In this document: one piece after another, positions 1-8,206 of the stretch
Position numbering within the stretch: position 1 is the first letter of the stretch
Layout: each line of letters begins with the position of its first letter
Assembly (NCBI GenBank): GCA_017460065.1
Contig: JAFUBT010000003.1
Span: 71,134 to 106,018 of the forward strand
Direction of reading: 5' to 3'
Source of the DNA: Candidatus Saccharimonadota bacterium
Lineage (GTDB): Bacteria; Patescibacteriota; Saccharimonadia; Saccharimonadales; Saccharimonadaceae
Length of the DNA: 34,885 nucleotides
The notes under the pieces: model-generated
Told to the model about the DNA's origin: nothing
Database searches by the model: none
The model's input: only the letters and a program-made list of their open reading frames with translations
Program-made: the position numbers and the translations under genes

Positions 1-217
1 CATACGCAGGCCACGGGCAAAATAGTACTTGTCCAAGTCGCTAAACGTTTTCCTAAAGGAACATAACGGAGCTTGCTGGTGAAGCTTAAATTGCGCTTGA
101 GTAATTAATAGTAAGTTCTGGAACATACGCAGGCCACGGGCCGAAGTCACAGTAAGGCCCACCCGTAACGACGGGCTGGGCCTTACATGGTTCCAGAATT
201 GCTATTAATTACTCAAG
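1..217. repeat. Nested palindrome and direct repeat downstream of pilB
   Basis: An 18-bp direct repeat (CATACGCAGGCCACGGGC) lies at 1-18 and 124-141. A long near-perfect inverted repeat has arms at 96-123 and 191-217; the outer ends CTTGAGTAATTAATAG are identical. Inside it a second hairpin at 152-186 pairs GTAAGGCCCA at its base with TGGGCCTTAC and closes on an AACG loop. No T-tract follows on either strand, so it is not a canonical terminator. On the minus strand a frame is open from about 201 to the window edge, and the two direct repeats lie in the same frame (123 nt apart) encoding ARGLRM both times, but I cannot assign a gene. It could be a MITE-like repeat, a structured RNA element at the end of the pilus transcript, or the edge of an unknown gene. 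Confidence 0.6.
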
Positions 218-220
218 TAC

Positions 221-1975
221 CTATGCCAAATCACTTGCCACCCTATTCACCTCCTCCATCGTCGTCACCCCCGTCAGCACCTTCAACATCCCATCCTGCC
301 GCATCGTCACCGTCCCCTTCATCCGCGCCACTCGCATAATATCCCCCGACGTCGCATGCGCCACAATCAGCTTCTGAATATCCTCGTCAATCGAAATCGT
401 CTCGTAAACACCAGCCCGCCCTTTGTAGCCATTCGGCGCCTCGTCGCTCGCAATCCCTTTCACCAAACTAAAGCTCGGCGAATCCGCTAGCGGCAAACCT
501 TGGTAACCCAGCTTCTCCCCCACAATTGGCACTTCGGACGCCGTTTTCGGCAATAACTCACCCACGCCGTCTTTCAGCGCTGCCGTCTCCAACTCGCTCG
601 ACTGGTAAGTCTCCCGTCGTTCCGCTACTCGTCGCACCAGGCGCTGCCCAATCACTGTATTCAAAGTCGACGCAATCATAAAAGGCTCAATCCCCATATC
701 AATCAAGCGCGGCAAAATCCCCGCCGCCGAGTTCGTGTGTAGCGTCGAGAACACCAAGTGCCCCGTCAGCGCCGCCTGAATCGCCAGGTTCGCCGTCTCC
801 GCATCGCGAATCTCCCCCACCATCACAACGTCCGGGTCCTGACGCAAAATCGACCGTAAACCCGAAGCAAAGGTCAACCCCGCATCTACGTTAATCTGAA
901 TCTGGTTCACCCCCTCCATCTTGTATTCGACCGGATCTTCTAGAGTCACAATATTAATTGCTTCGTTCTTTATCTTCTTAATCAGTGCATACAAAGTTGT
1001 CGACTTGCCCGAACCCGTTGGCCCCGAAGTTAAAATCATCCCGTTCGGCTTCGAAATGCCCTCCGTTACATCCGCTAGCGCACGCCCGGTCATCCCCATC
1101 TTCTCGACTTCCATCGACGTACCAGACTTATCCAACAAACGAATCACTACCTGCTCGCCCCAAATTACCGGCGAGGTCGCAATACGCAAATCAATCACGT
1201 CACCATTCACATTCACGGCAAACTGGCCATCTTGCGGAATTCGGTGTTCGTCAATTTTCAGCTTTGCCATAATCTTAATCCGTGACACCAGGGCTGGCTC
1301 AATCGACTTTGGTAGCTCCATCGTCTTGCGCAACACGCCATCAATCCGACACCGAATAATCAACGAATTTTCTAGCGGCTCAATATGAATATCCGACGCT
1401 TTCGACTTCGCCGCATAGTCCAAAATCGACATCAAGGCTTTTGCAATCGGCGAATCTTGCGTAATCGTAATCACGTCCGCATTTTCGCTCGCAATCTCTT
1501 CTTCGCGTTCGGCAACCTTATTGACATCCTTCAGGTCTGCCACGTATTGCGACATCGCATTATCGATGCCCGCTTCCGATGTCATAACGCCGTGAATCGG
1601 CATATTCACCAGAGTCGAAATATAATCCATTCGCTGCACGTTGGAAGTATCAACCATCGCCACCACTAGGCGACCGTCCCTCTCTCCCAGTGGCACCACG
1701 CGCGACCGCTCTGCCACTCCCTGCGGAATCTTCAGTAAAGCCTGCCTATCAAAGCGAATATTTCGCAAATCTACATATGGCACGTTCAGTACAATTGCCG
1801 TCGCATGCTGAATCCTGTCATCATCGGCAATTTTCTTGCTTTTTAGCACCGCCAAAATCGGTTGCCCAGTTTTTCGCACCTCATTATAGGCGTTCTGCAC
1901 TAGACCGCTATCCACCAAGCCGTCTTCTACCAACAAATCAACGACTCTATCTTCTAGCTCTTTATTTAGCAACAT
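221..1975 (-). CDS. pilB: Type IV pilus assembly ATPase, PilB/GspE family
   Basis: This is the cytoplasmic hexameric ATPase that powers pilus extension. The 584-aa protein has an MshEN-type N-terminal domain (about residues 1-150), then the GspE core with Walker A GPTGSGKST at about 317-325 and an Asp box/His box (VGEIRDAETA, FSTLHTN) around 385-415. Known PilB/GspE proteins usually carry a zinc-binding tetracysteine after the QRLVRR motif. Here QRLVRR is followed by AERRE and a long segment with no cysteine; the whole protein appears to have only one (in LIIRCRID). The start ATG lies 20 nt after the preceding stop, with an AGGA site about 7 nt upstream. It is the last gene of the pilM-pilN-pilO-like operon. 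Assignment to the PilB/GspE family is secure; extension rather than retraction is inferred from length and the MshEN domain. Confidence 0.93.
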   Translation of the reverse strand: MLLNKELEDRVVDLLVEDGLVDSGLVQNAYNEVRKTGQPILAVLKSKKIADDDRIQHATAIVLNVPYVDLRNIRFDRQALLKIPQGVAERSRVVPLGERDGRLVVAMVDTSNVQRMDYISTLVNMPIHGVMTSEAGIDNAMSQYVADLKDVNKVAEREEEIASENADVITITQDSPIAKALMSILDYAAKSKASDIHIEPLENSLIIRCRIDGVLRKTMELPKSIEPALVSRIKIMAKLKIDEHRIPQDGQFAVNVNGDVIDLRIATSPVIWGEQVVIRLLDKSGTSMEVEKMGMTGRALADVTEGISKPNGMILTSGPTGSGKSTTLYALIKKIKNEAINIVTLEDPVEYKMEGVNQIQINVDAGLTFASGLRSILRQDPDVVMVGEIRDAETANLAIQAALTGHLVFSTLHTNSAAGILPRLIDMGIEPFMIASTLNTVIGQRLVRRVAERRETYQSSELETAALKDGVGELLPKTASEVPIVGEKLGYQGLPLADSPSFSLVKGIASDEAPNGYKGRAGVYETISIDEDIQKLIVAHATSGDIMRVARMKGTVTMRQDGMLKVLTGVTTMEEVNRVASDLA

Positions 1976-1995
1976 TGCCGAATCCTGTGTTTATT

Positions 1996-2337
1996 TTAGT
2001 TCGCTGCGTTTTCAGCACTCTCCCCACCGCTTGTCTCTGTCTGCTCTTCTTCTGTTTGTTCTTCTTCCGTCTTTTCCGCTACGCAAGTATTACGTTCGAC
2101 ATCCCAGACTTCGCCGCTCACACATTCACCTGTGTGCACCTCAACCGTCGGGTTGTTAGCATATGGATTGAACACTTCTGGCGCTGGGTCAGTCACCGAA
2201 TCGCTAATTTCCGTCGCAAAATCAATCTTCTCGAATTTCTCGTTTGGGTCACCAAAAATCCAGCCACCAACGAAGTACGAGACCACAATCGAAATCGCCG
2301 CTACAAAGATCGCTAGTGCAATATCACTTGTCTTCAT
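1996..2337 (-). CDS. Small single-pass membrane protein of the pilus operon
   Basis: I do not recognise this 113-aa protein. It has one N-terminal transmembrane helix (about residues 5-28), then a hydrophilic, acidic domain with a single pair of cysteines (in TGECVSG and RNTCVAE), ending in a tail of Glu/Thr repeats (TEEEQTEEEQTE). Its ATG directly follows the TAG of the upstream gene (TAGATG), so translation is probably coupled. By position, after PilN- and PilO-like genes and before pilB, it sits where PilP is found in proteobacterial operons, but I see no PilP sequence similarity or lipobox. An envelope subunit of the pilus machine is the most likely role. Confidence 0.75.
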   Translation of the reverse strand: MKTSDIALAIFVAAISIVVSYFVGGWIFGDPNEKFEKIDFATEISDSVTDPAPEVFNPYANNPTVEVHTGECVSGEVWDVERNTCVAEKTEEEQTEEEQTETSGGESAENAAN

Positions 2338-3177
2338 CTAGAACAATCCTCCCGTTGATGCCGGTGTCAAAGTATCGCCCGGACACTTCTTATTACTCTT
2401 GTCCGCACACAGAGTCTCGGTGTGCGTCTCGATGTTAACTCTATCCGAATAATACGTCCCGTAGGTACCCGAGAACTCAATCGTCGACGCCCCAGACGCC
2501 CCACTCGCATTATTAAAGCGAATTGACGCCGATTGTAAATCGTAGTTACGAATCGACGATTCAATCATATCTAGTGCACTCCGCACTTTCGATGATTCAT
2601 CCTTTACGCTCAGGCCAATCCCCAACGTATGAAAAGTATCCTTAAATACCTCAGTCGCTTGCGTTTCCGAAATACCACTGTAAGCAACACCTTTACCGCC
2701 GTCAGCCCAGTCCAAGAGTTGTTCCATGCTGGCCAACGCTGCAGTCTTGTTCTCTTCGCTCGGCACCGTTTCTGGCACCACGCGCAGCGCCGAACAAGTC
2801 CGGAATTGTGCAATATTGTCATGTGTAATCTCGGCATTTACGTCAAAATTTGCACAAGCCGCAAGACGGTTCGTGGTGTTACTGGCCACCGATTCCAGAT
2901 TCTTATTCTTCGCCAAATCCTGCACATCCTGCGAAACCGATTCAAGATTCTTCTGCACTAACGCGTAGCTGTTTTTCGCATCAGTCTCATGGCCAATCAA
3001 CTTTGCGTTATAAGTAATCACTTTAACCAGGTAAATCGTCGCCGCAACTGTCATCCCCAACACCAACGATGCGCCGCAAACCGCCGCAAACATCACTGAC
3101 TGCGCCTTATCAATCTTTGCGCGCTTCTCAATCGCGACGTTACCCTTTGACTCGCTACTACGTTTCTTCGTTGCCAT
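2338..3177 (-). CDS. PilO-like inner-membrane pilus protein (putative)
   Basis: A 279-aa bitopic protein with a basic cytoplasmic N-terminus (about 27 residues), a transmembrane helix at about 28-51, and a coiled-coil-prone stretch (about 55-100, containing KNLESVSQDVQDL) leading to a globular extracytoplasmic domain with several cysteines. This helix, coiled-coil and globular layout matches PilO alignment-complex proteins, as does the position after a PilN-like gene. The sequence itself is too diverged to prove the family. The start lies 1 nt after the upstream stop. The C-terminus carries cysteines in LCADKSNKKCPG, suggesting a disulfide outside the membrane. Confidence 0.65.
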   Translation of the reverse strand: MATKKRSSESKGNVAIEKRAKIDKAQSVMFAAVCGASLVLGMTVAATIYLVKVITYNAKLIGHETDAKNSYALVQKNLESVSQDVQDLAKNKNLESVASNTTNRLAACANFDVNAEITHDNIAQFRTCSALRVVPETVPSEENKTAALASMEQLLDWADGGKGVAYSGISETQATEVFKDTFHTLGIGLSVKDESSKVRSALDMIESSIRNYDLQSASIRFNNASGASGASTIEFSGTYGTYYSDRVNIETHTETLCADKSNKKCPGDTLTPASTGGLF

Positions 3178-3178
3178 T

Positions 3179-4504
3179 CTAGTTCCCCTCCATTACTAAT
3201 GCTTCGCTAAACATATCACGTACCTGGACATAGCTATCGGTTACGTTCTGGCGCGTTACATTCTTCACCTGCATGTGCGTATTCTTTGCCAAGAAAATCT
3301 CTTTCGATAGCGGCACGTTGGCTTCAAAGCTCAATGACAGCACGCCATCAGAATCACGGCCTACGCCCTGCTGGCCCATTATTAACTCATCAGCCAATAC
3401 CGGGCAGGCTGCCTGCGTCGCCGTTTCGTCAATCTGACTATCGTCATTACCGCCAGTATAAACAATACATCGGCTGGCGAAATAATACCCCTTTGGCGTT
3501 GCCGTCGGACGCTGCCCTTCAGCTAGCGTAGTATCTTTCGCAAGCTTATCCTGCACTTTTTCGTCTTTACCGTTCTTGTAATCCTGTAAATCTTTCTCGT
3601 ATTTAAAAGTCCGGCGAATCCACACGTCTTCCACGGCGTAATATACGTCATTTTCTTTGTATAGACGCTGATTATTGCCTAGCTTGTCTTGAACCTCAGC
3701 CAGCTTATCGACGTATTCCGTCTGCCCCCCACCGGTATTACTAGTTTCAGACTCTGTAGTATTCTCAGTATTGTTTGTCTGGCCATCCGTGTTCTGCTCA
3801 CCCGATTTTTCTTCTTCCGGCTTGCTGTTGTCTAGCACTACATTTTCCTCACAGTACGGCATACCCTTGTGGTAAACGCCAAACACATAACCGTTTACGG
3901 TCGTCTCATCGACACAGAAGGACGGAATCGCTACATAACCATCCGCGTCGCCCGATTCACCATCGTTCGCCTTCCGCATATAGCTACCGTAATCATAGTA
4001 GCTCAACGCCAAACCCTTCTTAAAGCTGTCTACCGCTCGGAAGTAAATCCCGTTGTTCGAATGTGCCGAAGCATTAAAGTAAATCGACCATCGCATCAGG
4101 TCGACCGACAACTCAGTCAAAGTCACCTGGTCTTCCGCGTTATTCGGCAAAATCACATCCAACACCCCAAAAATCCGCGACAACTTGACCTTTTCATCGT
4201 TCAAACGGCCTACATTCTCCATTTGCTTCTGAATCGTCAAAATATCTTCTGCGTTATCGAATTTCAAAATTGGCGTGCCCATATTTGCATTGCAGTTCTT
4301 GCCACTGCCATCATAGCGGCATCGAATTTCGTTCTTCAGGCCGCTAATCGTCAAGCTTTGTCCGCCCGAAATCAGACCCAAAATCAACAACAGCCCCACG
4401 CAAGCACCCGCCACAATAATACAAATCAAAATAATCAAGTTGCGTAACTTTTGCTTCTTCAGCAACTCACCTTTTACATCTGGAACAAGACTAATTTCGT
4501 ACAT
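3179..4504 (-). CDS. PilN-like pilus assembly protein with large extracytoplasmic extension
   Basis: The N-terminus MYEISLVPDVKGELL matches the short cytoplasmic INLLP-type motif by which PilN binds PilM, followed by one transmembrane helix at about 23-45. This and the position immediately after pilM support a PilN role. It is far longer than typical PilN (441 versus roughly 180-200 aa). The extra sequence includes a low-complexity Asn/Thr/Glu/Ser linker (about residues 230-265, with NTENTTESETSNTGGG) and cysteine-containing regions (RCRYDGSGKNC, FCVDE, YCEENV, RCIVYTG, AACPVL). The linker resembles wall- or surface-exposed spacers. Start ATG follows the pilM stop by 1 nt. Confidence 0.7.
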   Translation of the reverse strand: MYEISLVPDVKGELLKKQKLRNLIILICIIVAGACVGLLLILGLISGGQSLTISGLKNEIRCRYDGSGKNCNANMGTPILKFDNAEDILTIQKQMENVGRLNDEKVKLSRIFGVLDVILPNNAEDQVTLTELSVDLMRWSIYFNASAHSNNGIYFRAVDSFKKGLALSYYDYGSYMRKANDGESGDADGYVAIPSFCVDETTVNGYVFGVYHKGMPYCEENVVLDNSKPEEEKSGEQNTDGQTNNTENTTESETSNTGGGQTEYVDKLAEVQDKLGNNQRLYKENDVYYAVEDVWIRRTFKYEKDLQDYKNGKDEKVQDKLAKDTTLAEGQRPTATPKGYYFASRCIVYTGGNDDSQIDETATQAACPVLADELIMGQQGVGRDSDGVLSLSFEANVPLSKEIFLAKNTHMQVKNVTRQNVTDSYVQVRDMFSEALVMEGN

Positions 4505-4505
4505 A

Positions 4506-5552
4506 TTATCTACTGTTCGTCCTTTCCGCTAAACCAATTGCCACGGCAAATTCCGCCGCCACTTGCGACAAAGCTTGCTGCTGCTGTGGCGTCACCTGCA
4601 CCATTTGCCATGGGTTACCTTGTACTGTCGGAATACCGGTCTTCGCTTCAATATATTCCGCCATAAACGGGATAATCCCAGCAAAGCCAGACAGCACTAC
4701 GCCGCCAACTTTTACGTTCGGATATTTATTCTGGAAGAAACGAATCGACTTCGACAATTCTGAGGCAAAGTTCTCTAAAGTCTGATCCAGCGCCTTAAAG
4801 ACCTGACCGTCCAACTTATCCTGTGCCAAACCAAACTTTAAAATAAACTGTCTGGCCTGGCTCTCCTTCACATTCAAAGAATTTGCCACCGTACGCACCA
4901 ACATCGACAAACCGCCGGGCAGCATCCGTACTAGGCGTGGCGCCCCATACACCACCGACAAGTCCGTCGCATCTTCGCCGTAATCGATAATCAACCGCGC
5001 ATCGTTCAGTCCTGGCGGCGTCAAAGCTCGCGACATTGCAATCGGATCTGGCTCTTGTGCCACCAAGTTAAAGCCAAAGTTCTCTACCCCCTCCATCCGT
5101 TCTTCGGCATAGTTAATCGATGTGCAAGATAACAATACTTCAGTCAAATTCGGATCATTCGGGCTGGGCCCCAAAATCGCATAATCCACCTTGGCATCTT
5201 CAATCGGCATCGGGATATACTGATCCTCGTGATAGCGCACTACCTTCTCCATCGACTTACGGTCTTGAGTCGGTACCTCAATCACGGTCGTAAAAGTTTT
5301 GTTTGATGGCAAACCAAGCGCGATATTCTTCGTCTTGATTCCTGCTTGTTCGGCGGCGCTTGCAATCGTTTCACCGAGACGGCGCTTGCCCGTATCGCTA
5401 CTATCCTGCAAGATAGAGCGGCTCACGGGAACATAAGCAAAACGCTGCAAGGACCAACCATGCTGAGCATTCCCAGCTAGTTGCACCATCCTTAACGCGT
5501 CTGTCCCGATATCTAACGAGAAGAAGTCGCCCACACCATATCCTAGACTCAT
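4506..5552 (-). CDS. pilM: Type IV pilus actin-like ATPase PilM
   Basis: A 348-aa cytoplasmic actin-fold protein that binds the PilN tail and links the ATPase to the membrane alignment complex. Actin-family landmarks are visible: the phosphate-1 loop (FFSLDIGTDALRMVQL, about residues 10-25), IALGLPSNKTF, the phosphate-2 strand (LIIDYGEDATDLSVV), and the adenosine motif (VGGVVLSGFAGIIPFM). Length is normal for PilM/FtsA-like proteins. It is the first gene of the five-gene pilus operon. No Shine-Dalgarno precedes the ATG; instead an extended -10 lies only 6 nt upstream, so the mRNA may be leaderless. Confidence 0.93.
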   Translation of the reverse strand: MSLGYGVGDFFSLDIGTDALRMVQLAGNAQHGWSLQRFAYVPVSRSILQDSSDTGKRRLGETIASAAEQAGIKTKNIALGLPSNKTFTTVIEVPTQDRKSMEKVVRYHEDQYIPMPIEDAKVDYAILGPSPNDPNLTEVLLSCTSINYAEERMEGVENFGFNLVAQEPDPIAMSRALTPPGLNDARLIIDYGEDATDLSVVYGAPRLVRMLPGGLSMLVRTVANSLNVKESQARQFILKFGLAQDKLDGQVFKALDQTLENFASELSKSIRFFQNKYPNVKVGGVVLSGFAGIIPFMAEYIEAKTGIPTVQGNPWQMVQVTPQQQQALSQVAAEFAVAIGLAERTNSR

Positions 5553-5558
5553 ATCATT

Positions 5559-5567
5559 ATATTAGCA
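5559..5567 (-). promoter_or_regulatory. Extended -10 of the pilus operon
   Basis: On the minus strand the sequence reads TGC-TAATAT, then 6 nt, then the pilM ATG. Transcription would start at or next to the ATG. No convincing -35 hexamer is seen. An overlapping TATAAT (5556-5561) lies only 3 nt from the ATG and is less well placed. Confidence 0.55.
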
Positions 5568-5606
5568 TAAGCAACTTCTAAAACGCAAACCGAAATCGTG
5601 ACTTTT

Positions 5607-6665
5607 TTATACGTTAAACTTGAACTCCACCACGTCGCCGGCACGCATCACGTAATCCTTACCCTCAGTTCGCATTAGGCCAGCCTCGCGCACTGCCTTC
5701 TCCGACCCCAACCGCACCAAGTCGTCATAATTACACACTGTTGCCGCAATAAAACCTCGCTGAAAGTCCGTATGAATTACTCCAGCCGCTTCTGGCGCCG
5801 TCGCCCCTTGCTTAATCGTCCAGGCGCGCGTCTCCTTTTTGCCTGCAGTTAAATAGCTCTGCAAGCCCAAAGTATCGTAGGCCACGCGCACCAGCTGGCT
5901 TAAGCCGTCCTCTTCTATGCCGTAACTCTCCAAAAACACCGCTTTATCCTCGGCATCCATATCGGCCATCTCTGACTCCAACTTGGCGTTCACGAACACA
6001 CACTTCTGCGGCACCACTAAGTTCGCCAGCTCCTGCCGCCTCGTTTCATCGCCCAGCTCCGCCTCGTCCATATTGAACATATAAAATACCGGTTTCGCCG
6101 ACAATAAATCCAGGCCTTCAATTTTTTCAATATGGGTTTTACCACTCTGCAACTCCGCCAAGGCCTCCTGCACCTGCGCTAACCGTGCTTGCGCGTCCTT
6201 ATCGCCGCTCTTTGCTTCACGCTGCACTTTTGGCAACGTCTTTTCTAACGTCCCAATGTCTGCTAAGGCTAGCTCCATCTCGACCGTCTCGATGTCGCGT
6301 TTCGGGTCGGGCTGCCCCGCCACATGCGTCACATTCGCATCCGCGAACACTCGCACCACGTGGCAAATTACCGCACATTCCCGGATATTCGCCAAAAACT
6401 TGTTCCCCAAGCCTTCGCCTTTCGATGCCCCCGCAATCAACCCAGCAATATCTACAAACTCCACCGTCGCCGGCACCACTTTCTCAGAATCATACATCTT
6501 CGCTAACACCGCTAAGCGCTCATCCGGCACCCCCACCACGCCCGTGTTTGGCTCAATCGTCGCAAAAGGATAATTCGCCGCCAACGCCCCTGCATTCGTT
6601 AATGCATTAAAAAGCGTGCTTTTACCAACATTCGCCAACCCCACAATTCCAATCTGCAGACTCAA
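5607..6665 (-). CDS. ychF: Redox-regulated ATPase/GTPase YchF (OLA1 family)
   Basis: An Obg-related P-loop protein that binds ribosomes and hydrolyses ATP. It shows G1 (GLANVGKST, residues about 9-17), G3 (FVDIAGLI), an NMDE motif in the atypical G4 position (YMFNMDEAE), and the C-terminal TGS domain (from about 275, ending RAGDVVEFKFNV). The 352-aa length is close to the family norm. The start is TTG: MSLQIGIVG is the expected N-terminus, no in-frame ATG exists upstream before a stop, and an AAAGG site lies about 8 nt before it. It has its own promoter; pilM follows 54 nt downstream on the same strand. Confidence 0.95.
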   Translation of the reverse strand: MSLQIGIVGLANVGKSTLFNALTNAGALAANYPFATIEPNTGVVGVPDERLAVLAKMYDSEKVVPATVEFVDIAGLIAGASKGEGLGNKFLANIRECAVICHVVRVFADANVTHVAGQPDPKRDIETVEMELALADIGTLEKTLPKVQREAKSGDKDAQARLAQVQEALAELQSGKTHIEKIEGLDLLSAKPVFYMFNMDEAELGDETRRQELANLVVPQKCVFVNAKLESEMADMDAEDKAVFLESYGIEEDGLSQLVRVAYDTLGLQSYLTAGKKETRAWTIKQGATAPEAAGVIHTDFQRGFIAATVCNYDDLVRLGSEKAVREAGLMRTEGKDYVMRAGDVVEFKFNV

Positions 6666-6693
6666 AAACCAACCTTTCGTTAATTTAGTCTAC

Positions 6694-6702
6694 ATTATAC
6701 CA
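6694..6702 (-). promoter_or_regulatory. Extended -10 of ychF
   Basis: TGG-TATAAT on the minus strand, about 28 nt upstream of the TTG start. The leader carries an AAAGG ribosome site. No clear -35. Confidence 0.6.
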
Positions 6703-6726
6703 TCTTTAAGAGAAAGAATCAGACCT

Positions 6727-7161
6727 CTAGCTTGCGTAAGCCACCGTATGCGCCAAAGCTTGCTCTTCCAAGCGCGCCGCCCGCACCCCATCATCAATCG
6801 CAGAATTCACTGAGTGCTTCACGCGTGCACTCTCCTCGGCCTTTTTACCATCGTTCCATCGCTCCAAAGTCCCCACCAAATATCCAGTGATCCGGCGCAA
6901 ACGCTCAAATTTCTCTCCAAAATACTGCTCGTGCGCCGCAAAATACTCCTTCGCCTTAGCTTCACCGCCGTGCGCCTCAATCAAGGCCGTACCTAGTTCT
7001 ACCAAGCGACTCACATGTAAGTTCTCAAAATTCTCAAATTGTTTTAACGCCTGCTTAATTTCCGCCCCATCAACCTGCGCAAATTTATTCAAAGATTTCT
7101 GGAAACGGTCAAAATCAAATTTCGTTGCATCACTTGGTTCAAAATAAATGATATTTTTCAT
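6727..7161 (-). CDS. Small protein with NrdD-like glycyl-radical motif
   Basis: A 144-aa cysteine-free protein. Residues 90-116 contain RITGYL, then RWNDGKKAEE, then RVKH. This order (R-x-C/T/S-G-Y, then W/P-x-x-G-K-x-x-E, then R-V-K-H) is the pattern I know from the C-terminal glycyl-radical loop of class III ribonucleotide reductase NrdD, which would make Gly93 the radical position. The catalytic barrel and the zinc cysteines that normally precede the loop are absent; residues 1-88 look mostly helical. It may be an autonomous glycyl-radical domain, by analogy to GrcA for pyruvate formate-lyase, or a diverged relative without radical function. The promoter carries two NrdR-box-like palindromes, which independently suggests a ribonucleotide reductase link. 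An AAGGA site precedes the ATG. Function is inference. Confidence 0.5.
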   Translation of the reverse strand: MKNIIYFEPSDATKFDFDRFQKSLNKFAQVDGAEIKQALKQFENFENLHVSRLVELGTALIEAHGGEAKAKEYFAAHEQYFGEKFERLRRITGYLVGTLERWNDGKKAEESARVKHSVNSAIDDGVRAARLEEQALAHTVAYAS

Positions 7162-7192
7162 ATTATCCTTATGTTTATATTGTCTGCTCAGA

Positions 7193-7249
7193 ATTATAAA
7201 ACGCTATATCTAGCGTAGTCAAGCAGCAAAATTACGCCATATCTGGTGT
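7193..7249 (-). promoter_or_regulatory. Promoter with two NrdR-box-like operators
   Basis: Minus-strand promoter TTGACT (7217-7222), 18-nt spacer, TATAAT (7193-7198), about 25 nt leader to the ATG at 7161. Two 16-bp palindromes flank the -35: ACGCTATATCTAGCGT at 7201-7216 (inside the -35/-10 spacer) and ACGCCATATCTGGTGT at 7234-7249. Against the NrdR consensus ACACTATATATAGTGT they match at 13 and 12 of 16 positions. Centres are 33 bp apart, about three helical turns, as expected for tandem NrdR boxes. Repression by NrdR-(d)ATP is inferred; nrdR is not in this window. Confidence 0.7.
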
Positions 7250-7276
7250 TATTGTTGATTTTACAACATCACCTCT

Positions 7277-8206
7277 TTAGCGATATTTTAGGCAAAACTC
7301 AATCTCGCCTTTTGCTGAACTTGCCGTCAATTTCCAATGACATTTTTCCGCCACCGCTTTCGCAATCGCCAACCCCAAGCCCGTACCGCTCGTGCTTTTA
7401 TCCACCTGATAAAAACGATCAAATATTTTCGCCAATTTTTCTGCCGAAATCGTTTTTCCATCATTCCGCACCGTTAATTTCGTCGCCGTCAGCTCTACTC
7501 CAATCCGTGTCTTCGCATATTTTGCGGCATTATCTAACAAAATGTCCAAAATTTGTTCAAATTGCGCCACATAAGTTTCCACATTTAATTTATCCGGCAC
7601 CGCTAAACTCATCGTCTTATTCACTAGTCGCGGCTCTAACACGCTCGCACGTTTCCGCACTAATTCTGCCAAATCACTTTTCTGTCGCCGCTGCTCTTGT
7701 GCCACATCATCAGTCCGCGCCAAAGTCAACAAATCCAATACCAACTGATTTGCATGCGTCAATTCGGCATCAATATTTGAGCTCCATGGCTCATCCGTCG
7801 CCTCCAGCGCCTCAAAATTTGCCCGAATCGCCGCAATCGGTGTCTTCAATTCGTGCGACGCATTCGCGATAAAATCCCGTTGCTGCTCATAGGCTTGCTT
7901 AACCGGCTCAATCGATTTTTCGGCATACAAATAACTCACCACTAACATTACCACTTCGATACACAATCCTGCCACCACTAGGTTAATCGCTAAAGCGGCC
8001 AAATGCTTCTCTCGCTCCTCACGAATCGCCTCTCGAAAAGCTCCCTCGTTCATCCCCTCCCGAAATTCCCGCGGCACCTCAATTACCTCATTTGGTCGCA
8101 TCGACATTGCCGACGCCATATACACCGAGCCAAACGTCACTACGACAATCAAAGTTGTCGCTAACATCATCATCCAAATAAACCGGTTTCTTAATTTCCG
8201 AAACAT
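7277..8206 (-). CDS. Sensor histidine kinase
   Basis: Membrane sensor of a two-component system, 309 aa. Two transmembrane helices (about 9-32 and 72-94) enclose a short charged extracytoplasmic loop of about 40 residues, too small for a large ligand domain. The HisKA H-box has His118 (NASHELKTP), and the HATPase domain shows the N-box (LLDNAAKYA), F-box (IFDRFYQVD) and G-box (GTGLGLAIAK). No clear HAMP domain separates the second helix from the H-box, so the linker is short. The ATG directly follows the stop of the response regulator gene (TAGATG), indicating coupled translation. The stimulus is unknown. Confidence 0.93.
   Translation of the reverse strand: MFRKLRNRFIWMMMLATTLIVVVTFGSVYMASAMSMRPNEVIEVPREFREGMNEGAFREAIREEREKHLAALAINLVVAGLCIEVVMLVVSYLYAEKSIEPVKQAYEQQRDFIANASHELKTPIAAIRANFEALEATDEPWSSNIDAELTHANQLVLDLLTLARTDDVAQEQRRQKSDLAELVRKRASVLEPRLVNKTMSLAVPDKLNVETYVAQFEQILDILLDNAAKYAKTRIGVELTATKLTVRNDGKTISAEKLAKIFDRFYQVDKSTSGTGLGLAIAKAVAEKCHWKLTASSAKGEIEFCLKYR

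Noticed and set aside
152-186. Rho-independent terminator after pilB
   Set aside because: The stem is strong but neither strand has a following T-tract.
96-217. Insertion sequence or integron attC site
   Set aside because: No transposase, no target duplication and no attC core sites could be identified; only the palindrome itself is supported.
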